Part shown: positions 17,353 to 26,618 of the stretch, piece by piece
Layout of the letters: each line of letters starts with the position of its first letter
How positions within the stretch are numbered: the first letter of the stretch is position 1
Source of the DNA: Deltaproteobacteria bacterium
GTDB lineage: Bacteria > Desulfobacterota > Deferrimicrobia > Deferrimicrobiales > Deferrimicrobiaceae
Length of the DNA stretch: 63,735 bases
Reading direction: 5' to 3'
Assembly: GCA_021815305.1 (NCBI GenBank)
Contig: JAKAHC010000011.1
Location: forward strand, 1 to 63,735
Notes under the pieces: generated by a model
Databases searched by the model: none
Told to the model about the DNA's origin: nothing
What the model saw: the letters and a program-made list of their open reading frames with translations, nothing else
Position numbers and translations under genes: made by a program

Positions 17353-18470
17353 ACGTGACGCTGTCGGTCATCAAGGCGGATATCGGCTCCGTGGGGGGCC
17401 ACATCCGGCCGAGCGCGAAACTGCTGGAGGCGGTGCGGGAAACCGTGTCGGAGGGGGGGAAACGGTTCCTGATCGACGCGTATATCGGCTTCACGGGGGA
17501 CGACGTGGCGATCCTCATGTCGCACCGGGGCAGGGTGGGGGACGCGCGGGTGCACAAGCTCGCCTGGGATGCCTTCCTCGCGGGCACGGAGGTGGCGAAG
17601 GCGCAGGGGCTGTACGGCGCGGGCCAGGACCTCCTGAAGGACTCCTTCTCGGGGAACGTGAAGGGAATGGGACCCGCGGTGGCGGAGATGGAGGTCGAGG
17701 AGCGCCCCAACGAACCGTTCCTCCTCTTCGCCGCGGACAAGACCGATCCCGGCGCATACAACCTTCCGTGCTACCTCGCCTTCGCGGACCCGATGGTCTC
17801 ATCGGGCCTCATCCTCTCCCCGAAGGTGGGGAAGGGGTTCACTTTCCGCATCATGGACGTGGCGCACACGGAAGGGGACAGGGTGATCGACCTCTCCGCG
17901 CCCGAGGACCTCTACGACATCGCCGCGCTGCTGCGCGACCAGGAGCGCTTCGTGGTCGAATCGATCCGGTCCCGCGCGACGGGGGAGATCGCGGTGTCGG
18001 TCAGCACCACGCGGCTCCACAACATCGCAGGCAAGTACACCGGCAAGGACGACCCGGTGATGCTGGTCCGGACGCAGGGGAACTTCCCCGCCACGGGTGA
18101 GGTCCTCGCCCCCTTCACGATCGGGCACTTCGTGGCCGGGTTCATGCGCGGGAGCCACCACGGGGCCCTGATGCCGGTGCCGAGGAACACGGGGACGTCC
18201 TTCTTCGACGGACCGCCCATCGTGTCGTGCCTGGCCTTTTCCGTGAAGAACGGGAAGTTCACCGAGCCGGCGGACGCGTTCGACCATCCGTACTGGGAGT
18301 ACGTGCGGACGCGGGTATCCGCGAAGTCCGAGGAGCTGCGGCGGCAGGGGTTCTTCGGCCCCGCGATGCTGCCGTACAGCGAGCTGGAGTACGGCGGGAT
18401 CGTGGACCGGCTGAAGGGGATGGAGTCCAGGTTCCGGACCGGGAAGGAGAAGGAAACGGCCGGGGCGTGA
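17349..18470 (+). CDS. fbp: Fructose 1,6-bisphosphate aldolase/phosphatase (class V FBPase)
   Basis: A 373-residue protein that matches the archaeal-type bifunctional enzyme along its whole length, starting MNVTLSVIKADIGSVGGH and including AADKTDPGAYNLP and MRGSHHGALMPVP. It makes fructose 6-phosphate from triose phosphates in gluconeogenesis, using Mg ions held by Asp/Gln residues and a Schiff-base Lys. It occurs in archaea and deep-branching or anaerobic bacteria. It is coupled to the upstream epimerase and followed by pgi, giving a short gluconeogenic unit. Confidence 0.93.
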   Translation: MNVTLSVIKADIGSVGGHIRPSAKLLEAVRETVSEGGKRFLIDAYIGFTGDDVAILMSHRGRVGDARVHKLAWDAFLAGTEVAKAQGLYGAGQDLLKDSFSGNVKGMGPAVAEMEVEERPNEPFLLFAADKTDPGAYNLPCYLAFADPMVSSGLILSPKVGKGFTFRIMDVAHTEGDRVIDLSAPEDLYDIAALLRDQERFVVESIRSRATGEIAVSVSTTRLHNIAGKYTGKDDPVMLVRTQGNFPATGEVLAPFTIGHFVAGFMRGSHHGALMPVPRNTGTSFFDGPPIVSCLAFSVKNGKFTEPADAFDHPYWEYVRTRVSAKSEELRRQGFFGPAMLPYSELEYGGIVDRLKGMESRFRTGKEKETAGA

Positions 18471-18505
18471 GAAGCGGGGAGCATCGGACAACAGGGGAGG
18501 GCGGC

Positions 18506-19921
18506 ATGGGCGACGGGATCCGGTTCCGGTTCGATTTTTCCCTGGTCGGGGAGAGCAACCTGCATGGCGGGGACGGGATCGGCGCCCCCGCCTTCCGCGC
18601 GGCGATGTGGAAAGTCGACAAGGCCGTGCAGGAGATCGAGAAAAAGCACGAGCGCGGGGAGGTGGGCTTTCCGGATCTGCCGTTCCTGGTGAAGGAGGCC
18701 AGGGCGATCGCGCGGGACGCGTCGGCGCTTTCGAAGGAGTACACCCACATCCTCGTGCTCGGCATCGGCGGGTCGGCGCTCGGGACCCGGGCGGTGTACG
18801 AGGCGGTGGGGGGCGAAGCGGCGCGCAGGGGCATGAAGCTTTCCGTCGCCGACAACGTGGATCCGGACGAGTTCATTCCGCTCCTGCGGGCCCATCCCAT
18901 GAAGAGGACCGTCGTGGCGGCCATCAGCAAGTCGGGGGGAACCGCGGAGACCAACGCGCAGCTCTCGATGACGATCGCGGCCCTCAAGAAGGCCGTGGGA
19001 CCGCAATGGAAGGAGCACCTGATCCTCATCACCGACCCGGTGAAGGGGGTCTTCCGCAGGATGGTGGTCGCGGAGGGGTTGAAGAGCTACCTCGTGCCCC
19101 CGAACGTGGGAGGGCGCTTCTCCGTCCTCTCTCCGGTGGGACTCGTGCCGCTCGCCGCGGCGGGCGTGCGCGTGGAGCGGCTGCTCTCCGGGGCCGCCCA
19201 GATGGAGTCGGTCTTCCTCCATACGAAGGGGACGGACAACCCGGTGCGGTTCGCGGCGGCGGTCTACACCCATTATCTGCTGCAGAACCCCAAGCACATC
19301 CAGGTGTGGTTCACCTACGGCGCGGGGCTCTCCCGCGTCGCGGAGTGGTGGCAGCAGCTCTGGGCGGAGAGTCTGGGCAAGAAGCGCAAGGACGGCACCT
19401 CCGTGGGGCAAACGCCCGCGCGGGCCGTGGGGGTGACGGACCAGCACTCCCAGGCGCAGCTCTACCAGGACGGTCCCTCGGACAAGGTCTTCACGTTCGT
19501 GCGCTGGATGAAAGGAAGGGAGAGGGGAAGCGTGCCGGATGCGGGCTTCGCTCCCGCCATGACGATGCTGGGCGGACGGCCCCTCCGGGACCTGTTCGAC
19601 GCGGAGTTCGAGGGGACGATCGGCGCGCTCTGGTCCGCGGGGCGGCCCATCGTGCGGATGGAGATCGGGGAGCGGAACGAGGAGCACGTGGGGGCCTTCC
19701 TCCATTTCTGGGAGTGGGTGACGGCGATCGTCGGGGAGTGCGCCGGGATCGACCCGTTCGACCAGCCCGGAGTGGAGGAAGGGAAGAAGATCGCGAGGGC
19801 GCTGATGGGCGAGAAGGGATCCGAGAAGCGCCGGCAGGCCTTCGAGGAACGGGTCGCCGGCATCCGGCGGGCGGAGATCCGCATCGGGGAGGACGCCCCG
19901 GCCCGAAAGAGGAGGAGGTAG
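18506..19921 (+). CDS. pgi: Glucose-6-phosphate isomerase
   Basis: A 471-residue enzyme interconverting fructose and glucose 6-phosphate. It shows the sugar-isomerase motifs LVLGIGGSALGTRAVYEA, AISKSGGTAETNAQL, and the C-terminal DQPGVEEGKK signature. It directly follows class V FBPase, its metabolic predecessor. The start ATG 18506 is behind GGGGAGGGCGGC. The C-terminal tail (PARKRRR) is basic. Confidence 0.94.
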   Translation: MGDGIRFRFDFSLVGESNLHGGDGIGAPAFRAAMWKVDKAVQEIEKKHERGEVGFPDLPFLVKEARAIARDASALSKEYTHILVLGIGGSALGTRAVYEAVGGEAARRGMKLSVADNVDPDEFIPLLRAHPMKRTVVAAISKSGGTAETNAQLSMTIAALKKAVGPQWKEHLILITDPVKGVFRRMVVAEGLKSYLVPPNVGGRFSVLSPVGLVPLAAAGVRVERLLSGAAQMESVFLHTKGTDNPVRFAAAVYTHYLLQNPKHIQVWFTYGAGLSRVAEWWQQLWAESLGKKRKDGTSVGQTPARAVGVTDQHSQAQLYQDGPSDKVFTFVRWMKGRERGSVPDAGFAPAMTMLGGRPLRDLFDAEFEGTIGALWSAGRPIVRMEIGERNEEHVGAFLHFWEWVTAIVGECAGIDPFDQPGVEEGKKIARALMGEKGSEKRRQAFEERVAGIRRAEIRIGEDAPARKRRR

Positions 19922-21673
19922 TTGTCCCTCCGCATCCGGTCCCTGCCGGACGACGTGGTCAACCGGATCGCCGCGGGAGAGGTGGTGGAACGCCCCGCGT
20001 CGGTCCTCAAGGAGCTCCTCGAGAACGCGGTCGACTCGGGGGCGGGGAGGGTGGAAGCCGAGGTTTCCGGGCCGTTCCCGTACACCCTCCGCGTCACGGA
20101 CGACGGGTGCGGCATGAGCCGTGAGGAAGCGGAGCTCGCCGTGCGCCGCCACACCACGAGCAAGATCTCCTCTTCGGACGACCTCGACCACATCGCCAGC
20201 TTCGGGTTTCGCGGGGAGGCGCTTCCCTCGATCGCCTCCGTGGCGCGCCTGTCCGTGGTCACAAGGCCGCCCGATCGTCCGGCGGCCTCGGAGGTCGTGG
20301 TGGACGGAGGAGTGGTGATCTCCCTGCGCGATGCCGGCGCTCCCTCCGGCACGACGGTCACCGTGACCGACCTGTTCCGGAACGTCCCGGCGAGGCGCAA
20401 GTTCCTGAAGAGCGAGCGCACGGAGCTGTCCCATCTGCGGGAGGTGTTCCACGGCGTGGCCGTTCCCGGGGAGGGGATCTCTTTCCGGTTCGTCGAGGGC
20501 CAGGGGACCCTCGAGTACGAGGGCCACGAGTCCGCCCTGGACCGTGCGAAACGGCACGCCGGCGACGACGCCCAATACCTCGCGCCCGTGGACTTCTCCT
20601 CGGCCTTCTTCCGGGTGTGCGGCTTCGCGGGGCTTCCGCAACTCTCCCGCGCGGGTGGGTCGGGCCTCTGGTTCTTCGTCAACGGGCGGCGGTTCCGCGA
20701 CCGGGGGCTCTACGCCGCGGTTCGCGAGGCGTACCGGGGAATCCTCCCCGTCGACCGCCTGCCGGTAGCCTGCCTCTTCGTCACGTGCAGTCCTCTCGAG
20801 GTCGACGTGAACGTTCACCCGGCGAAGACCGAGGTCCGGTTCCGTTACCCGCGGGACCTGTACGAACTGGCGCGCCACGCCATCGGCCGGGCGCTGGGCG
20901 AGATCCCCGGCGGGGCGGAGCCGGCCGCTCCGCGGGGAGGAATGCCGTCCCGCCGTCCGTACGGGGAACAAGGGACGCCCCTCCGTATGCCGGCGCCGAT
21001 GGAAATTCCGCCGCCGGAACCCGGGGACGGCACGACGCCCACGGGGAAGTTGCCTTTCGCCGCGCCGGCGGGCGAAAGGGGGTCGCGGGAGCGGTTCTTC
21101 TCTTCCCTCGTCCCGGTGGGGCAGGCGCTGGAGACGTACCTGGTGTGCGAGGGGGAGGGAGGGCTGGTTCTCATCGACCAGCACGCCGCGGACGAGCGCA
21201 TCGTCTTTTCCCGGCTCAAGGACCGGTACCTCGGCGGGGGGGCCCCGGTGCAGCGATGGCTTCATCCGGTGGAGGTGGAGCTCCCCGGGGTGTGGGAGGG
21301 GGAACGTCCCGCACTGGAGTCGTTCCTTTCCCGCACGGGGTTCGCCTTCGAACCCGCGGGGGAAGGGAAGATCCTTCTCACAGGCGGTCCCGCGGTTCTG
21401 CCCCGGTTCGACGCGCGCCGCTGGTGGGAAGATCTCTGCGAGTCGCTCCGCGAGCAGGAGACCCCCCCGAAGGACCTCTTCGACGGGGACCGGGAGCTTT
21501 GGAGAATGGCATGCCACGCCGCCGTCCGTGGGGGCGATCGCGTGGGTCCGGAACGCACGCGGCTCCTCCTTTCGGAGCTCGACGAGGCGGTTGCCGCCCA
21601 CAGCTGCCCGCACGGCCGCCCCGTGTGGGTCCGCATCACCCGTTCGCAGCTCGAAACCATGTTCCGACGCTAA
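19922..21673 (+). CDS. mutL: DNA mismatch repair protein MutL
   Basis: A 583-residue MutL. The GHKL ATPase half has ELLENAVDSGA, DDGCGMS and GFRGEAL; a Pro/Gly-rich linker (about residues 330-390) joins the dimerisation half. That half carries DQHAADERIVFS and SCPHGRP, the endonuclease motifs, but the final Glu of the DQHAxxExxxxE consensus is Ser. Nicking activity may therefore be altered. It transmits mismatch recognition from MutS, encoded at 33 kb. The start is TTG 19922, directly after the pgi stop and behind GAGGAGG. Confidence 0.94.
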   Translation: MSLRIRSLPDDVVNRIAAGEVVERPASVLKELLENAVDSGAGRVEAEVSGPFPYTLRVTDDGCGMSREEAELAVRRHTTSKISSSDDLDHIASFGFRGEALPSIASVARLSVVTRPPDRPAASEVVVDGGVVISLRDAGAPSGTTVTVTDLFRNVPARRKFLKSERTELSHLREVFHGVAVPGEGISFRFVEGQGTLEYEGHESALDRAKRHAGDDAQYLAPVDFSSAFFRVCGFAGLPQLSRAGGSGLWFFVNGRRFRDRGLYAAVREAYRGILPVDRLPVACLFVTCSPLEVDVNVHPAKTEVRFRYPRDLYELARHAIGRALGEIPGGAEPAAPRGGMPSRRPYGEQGTPLRMPAPMEIPPPEPGDGTTPTGKLPFAAPAGERGSRERFFSSLVPVGQALETYLVCEGEGGLVLIDQHAADERIVFSRLKDRYLGGGAPVQRWLHPVEVELPGVWEGERPALESFLSRTGFAFEPAGEGKILLTGGPAVLPRFDARRWWEDLCESLREQETPPKDLFDGDRELWRMACHAAVRGGDRVGPERTRLLLSELDEAVAAHSCPHGRPVWVRITRSQLETMFRR

Positions 21674-21676
21674 GGG

Positions 21677-22591
21677 ATGACCGCCGCCCGCATCGTCGTC
21701 CTTTCCGGCCCCACCGCTTCCGGGAAGTCGGGGCTGGCCCTCTCTCTCGCGAGGGTCTTCCCGCTGGAGATCGTCAACGCCGACTCCCTCCAGGTGTACC
21801 GCCACATGGACATCGGCACCGCCAAGCCCTCCCTCGAAGAGCGAGGGGAAGTTCCCCACCACCTCATCGACGTGGCGGATCCGGACGAAACGTACGACGC
21901 CGGCCGATACGTGGGCGAAGCGGAAGGAGCGATCGCCGGGATCCTGGCCCGGGGGAAGGTTCCCATGGTGGTCGGGGGGACGGGGATGTACATCCGCGCG
22001 CTGCTGCGCGGCCTCGATCCGCTCCCGTCGGACCCGGAGGTGCGGCGGTCCCTCGAGCGGAGATGGGCGGAGGAAGGCGGCGGCTCGCTGCACTCGGAGC
22101 TGGCCCGGGTCGACCCGGAAACCGCGGCGCGGGTCCACCCCTCCGACCGCATCCGCGTCGTCCGCGCCCTCGAGATCTTCGCCGTCACGGGTGTTCCCCC
22201 CGGCCGCGCACGTTCGGCATGGGGCGGCGCCGGGAAATACCGGCACCTGTTCCTCGCCTTGTGGCCGGACCGGGAGACGATGCGCCGGCGGATCGACGCC
22301 CGGACCGAGGAAATGTTCGCCAAGGGGCTCCTGGAAGAGGTCCGGGGACTGCTCGACCGGGGATACGGGCGGGATCTCAAGCCCATGGGAGCGCTGGGGT
22401 ATCGCCATGCGGTCGCGCACCTGCGGAACGGGGTTCCCCTCCGCGAGACGATCGACGCGGTGAAGCGGGACACAAGGAGGTACGGCAAACGGCAGGTGAC
22501 GTGGCTGTCCGCGGAGCCTGAGGCTTTGCGCCTTTCTCCGGAGGAGTCCTTCCGGAGCGCGAGGGAAAAGGTCAAAATGTACTTGTTCTGA
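21677..22591 (+). CDS. miaA: tRNA dimethylallyltransferase MiaA
   Basis: A 304-residue enzyme that adds a dimethylallyl group to A37 of tRNAs reading UNN codons. It carries the P-loop GPTASGKS, the motif NADSLQVYRHMDIGTAKP, VVGGTGMYIRALLRG and the C-terminal DTRRYGKRQVTW. It starts three bases after the mutL stop, as in many bacteria where mutL-miaA are linked. Confidence 0.95.
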   Translation: MTAARIVVLSGPTASGKSGLALSLARVFPLEIVNADSLQVYRHMDIGTAKPSLEERGEVPHHLIDVADPDETYDAGRYVGEAEGAIAGILARGKVPMVVGGTGMYIRALLRGLDPLPSDPEVRRSLERRWAEEGGGSLHSELARVDPETAARVHPSDRIRVVRALEIFAVTGVPPGRARSAWGGAGKYRHLFLALWPDRETMRRRIDARTEEMFAKGLLEEVRGLLDRGYGRDLKPMGALGYRHAVAHLRNGVPLRETIDAVKRDTRRYGKRQVTWLSAEPEALRLSPEESFRSAREKVKMYLF

Positions 22592-22643
22592 CGGAAATTC
22601 AAAGTAGGATAATGGATTACGCCACTTCTGCAGGGGGGGGGAC

Positions 22644-23615
22644 ATGATCCTCCAATACCTCGATTTCGAGCGGCCGATCGTCGACCTCGAGAACCGGCTG
22701 GACCAGCTCAAGCGCCTTGACGACGGGACGGACAAGGGCGTCAAGGAAGAGATCGGAAAACTCGAGAGGAAGATCGGGAAGATCCGCAAGGAGGTCTTCT
22801 CCAACCTCACCCGCTGGCAGATCACCCAGCTGGCCCGCCACCCGAACCGTCCGTACATGCTCGACTACATCGGCCACTGCTTCAGGAACTTCCTCGAGAT
22901 CCACGGCGACCGGGCATTCCGCGACGACCCTCCGGTGGTGTGCGGTTTCGCCGAGCTGGAGGGACAGCGGGTCCTCCTCATCGGGCAGCAGAAGGGGCGC
23001 AACACCAACGAGAAGATCCACCGCAATTTCGGCATGGCGAACCCGGAAGGGTACCGCAAGGCGTTGCGGGTGATGAAGATGGCGGAGAAGTTCCGGTTGC
23101 CCGTCATCACCTTCATCGACACGCCGGGCGCCTTTCCCGGGATCGGGGCGGAGGAGCGGGGGCAGTCCGAGGCGATCGCGCGCAACCTGCTGGAAATGGC
23201 GCACTTGAAGACACCCATCGTGGTGGCGGTCATCGGCGAGGGGGGAAGCGGCGGCGCGCTGGCGCTGGGCGTGGGCGACGAGATCCTCATGATGGAGCAC
23301 GCCGTCTACTCCGTCATCTCCCCCGAGGGGTGCGCGTCGATCCTCTGGCGCGACACCGCGAAGGCGGAGGTCGCGGCGGAAATGATGAAGATCACCGCCC
23401 CGGACCTGAAGAAGTTCGGGGTGATCGACCGGATCGTCCCGGAGCCGCTGGGCGGGGCGCACCGGGACCACAAGGCGGCGGCCGATGCGCTGAAGGCCGC
23501 GCTGGTCGAGACGCTGTTCCCCCTGGTCTCCATGCCGCTGCCGCAGCTGCTCGACCGGCGGTACAGGAAGTTCCGCGAGATGGGTGCGATCAAGCGGAAG
23601 GCCGGGGGAGCGTAG
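22644..23615 (+). CDS. accA: Acetyl-CoA carboxylase carboxyltransferase subunit alpha
   Basis: A 323-residue protein starting with FERPIVDLENRLDQLKRL, followed by the crotonase-fold core with RNFGMANPEGYRKALR, PGAFPGIGAEERGQSEAIA and IGEGGSGGALALGVGD. It forms malonyl-CoA with AccD, which is not in the window. Its ribosome site sits in a run of nine G (22633-22641). It ends where pheA begins. Confidence 0.95.
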   Translation: MILQYLDFERPIVDLENRLDQLKRLDDGTDKGVKEEIGKLERKIGKIRKEVFSNLTRWQITQLARHPNRPYMLDYIGHCFRNFLEIHGDRAFRDDPPVVCGFAELEGQRVLLIGQQKGRNTNEKIHRNFGMANPEGYRKALRVMKMAEKFRLPVITFIDTPGAFPGIGAEERGQSEAIARNLLEMAHLKTPIVVAVIGEGGSGGALALGVGDEILMMEHAVYSVISPEGCASILWRDTAKAEVAAEMMKITAPDLKKFGVIDRIVPEPLGGAHRDHKAAADALKAALVETLFPLVSMPLPQLLDRRYRKFREMGAIKRKAGGA

Positions 23616-24689
23616 TTGACGCGGGACCGCCTCAAGGAACTCCGCTCCGAGATCGACGCGCTCGACGACCGGATCCTCGAACTCCTGAACCGCAGGGCGG
23701 CGGCGGCCCTCGAGGTGGGCCGGATCAAGTCGCAGGAGAACCTCACGTTCCACGTTCCCGAACGGGAGGTGGAGATCCTCCGGCGCCTCACCGCCGGCAA
23801 TCCCGGGCCGTTTCCCAACGAGGGGCTCAAGGCGATCTACCGGGAGGTCATCTCCGCGTCCCTTTCGCTCGAGAAGCCCCTGTCCGTCGCGTTCCTCGGC
23901 CCCCAGGCCACCTTCACCCACCTCGCCTGCCTCAAGCATTTCGGCGAGAGCGCGCAGTACGTACCCCAGATCAACCTCTCCGAGGTGTTCGACGCGGTGG
24001 AGCGGAACCTGGCCGACTTCGGCGTGGTGCCCATAGAGAACTCGAGCGAGGGGATCGTGAGCAACACGCTGGACATGTTCGTCGAGTGCAACCTCCTCAT
24101 CTGCGGGGAGATCCTGGTCGAGGTTTCCCACGCCCTGCTCTCGGTCACCGGCGACCTCGACCACGTGAAGAAGATCTATTCCCATCCCCACGCCATCGCC
24201 CAGTGCCGCGCCTGGCTGGAACGCAACATGCGCAAGGTCCCCGTCTTCGACGTGGAGAGCACCGCGCGGGCCGCGGAACTGGCCGCCGACGACCCGTCGG
24301 CCGCGGCGATCGCGGGGGAGGCGGCCGCCAAGATCTACGGACTTGCGGCCATCCGGAAAAGGATCCAGGACAACACGAACAACTTCACCCGCTTCATCAT
24401 CCTCGGGAAGCGGGCGTCCGCTCCCACGGGGGACGACAAGACGTCGATCCTGTTTTCCGCCCGGGACGAGGTGGGAGCCCTGTACCTGATGCTCGAGCCC
24501 TTCTCGAAATACAGCGTGAACCTGACGAAGATCGAATCCCGCCCCGTCAAGAAGAAGGCGTGGGAGTACCTCTTCTTCCTCGACATGACGGGCCACCTCA
24601 CCGACGGGTCCGTCTCGAAGGCCCTGGACGAACTCAAGATGCGGGCCCACTACCTCAAGATCCTGGGATCGTACCCACGGGCCGTATAG
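23616..24689 (+). CDS. pheA: Chorismate mutase / prephenate dehydratase
   Basis: A 357-residue bifunctional P-protein for phenylalanine synthesis. Residues 1-85 are an AroQ chorismate mutase (LRSEIDALDDRILELLNRR). Residues about 90-270 are the dehydratase (VAFLGPQATFTHLA, VPIENSSEGIV, TNNFTRFIILG). The last 80 residues are an ACT domain, with KIESRPVKKKAWEY, for feedback inhibition by Phe. Start TTG 23616 abuts the accA stop. Confidence 0.95.
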   Translation: MTRDRLKELRSEIDALDDRILELLNRRAAAALEVGRIKSQENLTFHVPEREVEILRRLTAGNPGPFPNEGLKAIYREVISASLSLEKPLSVAFLGPQATFTHLACLKHFGESAQYVPQINLSEVFDAVERNLADFGVVPIENSSEGIVSNTLDMFVECNLLICGEILVEVSHALLSVTGDLDHVKKIYSHPHAIAQCRAWLERNMRKVPVFDVESTARAAELAADDPSAAAIAGEAAAKIYGLAAIRKRIQDNTNNFTRFIILGKRASAPTGDDKTSILFSARDEVGALYLMLEPFSKYSVNLTKIESRPVKKKAWEYLFFLDMTGHLTDGSVSKALDELKMRAHYLKILGSYPRAV

Positions 24690-24746
24690 CGACCGCGAGT
24701 CCGCGGAACCGCCCGGAGGATCCCGTTTCGTGAAAGGAGTTTGCGC

Positions 24747-25760
24747 ATGATCATCGTTCTGCGCGCCGGTGCCACCGAGGGGGAGGTCCGGCAGATCGAG
24801 GACACGATCCGCGCCAAGGGCCTCAGCGCGCACATATCGCGGGGCGTCGAGCGGACCATCATCGGAGCGATCGGCGACGAGAGGAAGATCGACACCGCGT
24901 CGTTCGAGGGGCTGCCCTTCGTGGACAAGGTCCTCCGGATCCTGGCCCCTTTCCGGCTCGTGAGCAGGGAGTTCCAGAAGGAGGACACGGTCATCACCGT
25001 CCGCGGAAAGACCGTGGGGGGGAAGCGGCTCGCCCTCTTCGCCGGGCCGTGCTCGGTCGAGGACCGCGGCATGATGGTGGGGATCGGGGAGCGCGTCGCT
25101 GCCTGCGGCGCGACCTTCCTGCGCGGCGGCGCGTTCAAGCCGCGCACCTCCCCGTACGCCTTCCAGGGGCTGGGCGAGGAAGGGTTGAAGTACCTCGCCG
25201 AAGCGCGGGAGGCGACGGGTCTTCCCGTGGCCACGGAGCTCATGGATCCGAGGGACCTGGACCTCGTGGCGCGCTACGCCGACGTCATCCAGATCGGTGC
25301 GCGGAACATGCAGAATTTCCGTCTCCTCACCGAGGTCGGCAAGCTCGACAAGCCGGTGATCCTCAAACGCGGGATGAGCGCAACGATCCAGGAGTGGCTC
25401 ATGTCGGCGGAGTACATCGCCTCGGAGGGGAACCAGAAGATCATCCTTTGCGAGCGAGGCATCCGCACCTACGAGCCGGCGACGCGGAACACCTTCGACG
25501 TGTCCTCGATCCCGGTGGTCAAGTCCCTCTCCCATCTGCCCGTGGTCGCGGATCCGAGCCACGCCGCGGGAAAGGTGACGCTGGTGGAGCCGCTGGCGGC
25601 GGCGGCGATCGCCGCGGGGGCGGACGGGCTGATGATCGAGGTGCACCACCAGCCTTCGATGGCGCTCTCCGACGGTCCCCAGTCGCTCAAGCCGGATGCG
25701 TTCGAACAGATGGTCCTGCGGCTGCGGAGAGTGGCCGAGGCGGTGGGGAGGAACCTCTAA
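24747..25760 (+). CDS. aroF: 3-deoxy-7-phosphoheptulonate synthase (DAHP synthase, type I-beta)
   Basis: A 337-residue enzyme of the first shikimate step. Residues 1-70 are the ferredoxin-like regulatory domain ([19 protein letters not shown]). The catalytic barrel has [37 protein letters not shown] and [10 protein letters not shown]. Start ATG 24747 lies seven bases after AAGGAG; an in-frame TTG at 24741 is less well placed. It sits between pheA and tyrA in an aromatic amino acid run. Confidence 0.94.
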   Translation: MIIVLRAGATEGEVRQIEDTIRAKGLSAHISRGVERTIIGAIGDERKIDTASFEGLPFVDKVLRILAPFRLVSREFQKEDTVITVRGKTVGGKRLALFAGPCSVEDRGMMVGIGERVAACGATFLRGGAFKPRTSPYAFQGLGEEGLKYLAEAREATGLPVATELMDPRDLDLVARYADVIQIGARNMQNFRLLTEVGKLDKPVILKRGMSATIQEWLMSAEYIASEGNQKIILCERGIRTYEPATRNTFDVSSIPVVKSLSHLPVVADPSHAAGKVTLVEPLAAAAIAAGADGLMIEVHHQPSMALSDGPQSLKPDAFEQMVLRLRRVAEAVGRNL

Positions 25761-25763
25761 CCC

Positions 25764-26618
25764 GTGGCCGGGCGAAGGCTGGGGATCCTTGGGCTGGGAC
25801 TGATCGGCGGCTCCCTGGGGCTTGCACTGCGGGGGAAGCGCGGCGCCCCCGAGGTGTGGGGGTGCGACCGGAACCGGGAACACGTCCGGCTGGCCCTGGA
25901 AGCCGGGGCGATCGCCCGGGGCTGCGCGGAGCGGGAGCTCTCCGACTGCGACATGGTGGTCGTCTGCATCCCGGTGCTCCGGGCCGTGGAAGCCCTGAGG
26001 GATCTCGGACCGCGGATGCGTCCCGGGGCGGTGCTCACCGATGCCGGGAGCGTCAAGTCCGGGATCGTCCGGGAGGGGAACCGCGCCGTCGCCCGGGGCG
26101 CGTTCTTCGTGGGGGGACACCCCATCGCGGGGACGGAGCGATCGGGGTTCTCCGCCGCGGACCCGCACCTCTTCCGGGGGCGGTCGTTCATCGTGACCCC
26201 GACGAAGCGTACGGACGAGGGAGCCATGCGGCGGGTGGAGCGTCTCTGGAAGATGGCGGGCTCCGCGGTCCTCCTGCGGATGCCCCCGAAAACGCACGAC
26301 CACGTCTTCGCCTACGTTTCCCACCTCCCCCACGCGGTGGCGTACGCCCTTGTCCATTCCGTGGCGACCCTCCCCTCCAGGGTCCCGCTGGGGTACTCCG
26401 CCGGGGGCTTCCTGGACTTCACGCGCATCGCTTCGAGCAACCCGGAGATGTGGAAGGACATCGTGCTTCAGAACCGCGCGGAAGTGCTGCGCGCCGTCGT
26501 CCACTACCGCAGGAACCTGGACCTCCTCGAGCGCCGTATCGCCCGCGGGGACGTTTCGGGGCTCCTCGAATATTTCCGCCGGGCGAAAAAAACCCGCGAC
26601 GCGCTGGTTTCGCCGTGA
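25764..26618 (+). CDS. tyrA: Prephenate dehydrogenase
   Basis: A 284-residue NAD-dependent enzyme of tyrosine synthesis. The N-terminus LGILGLGLIGGSLGLALRG is the Rossmann motif; VGGHPIAGTERSGFSAA and VSHLPHAVAYALV are TyrA motifs that contain the catalytic His. There is no fused ACT domain. Start GTG 25764; it overlaps aroA by 4 bases. Confidence 0.93.
   Translation: MAGRRLGILGLGLIGGSLGLALRGKRGAPEVWGCDRNREHVRLALEAGAIARGCAERELSDCDMVVVCIPVLRAVEALRDLGPRMRPGAVLTDAGSVKSGIVREGNRAVARGAFFVGGHPIAGTERSGFSAADPHLFRGRSFIVTPTKRTDEGAMRRVERLWKMAGSAVLLRMPPKTHDHVFAYVSHLPHAVAYALVHSVATLPSRVPLGYSAGGFLDFTRIASSNPEMWKDIVLQNRAEVLRAVVHYRRNLDLLERRIARGDVSGLLEYFRRAKKTRDALVSP

Noticed and set aside
17912-22858. A 1648-residue open frame on the minus strand
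   Set aside because: It is the antisense of fbp, pgi, mutL and miaA, which all show clear family motifs on the plus strand; high GC content keeps antisense frames open.
22617-26504. A 1295-residue open frame on the minus strand
   Set aside because: It is the antisense shadow of accA-pheA-aroF-tyrA, with the low-complexity composition typical of such shadows.
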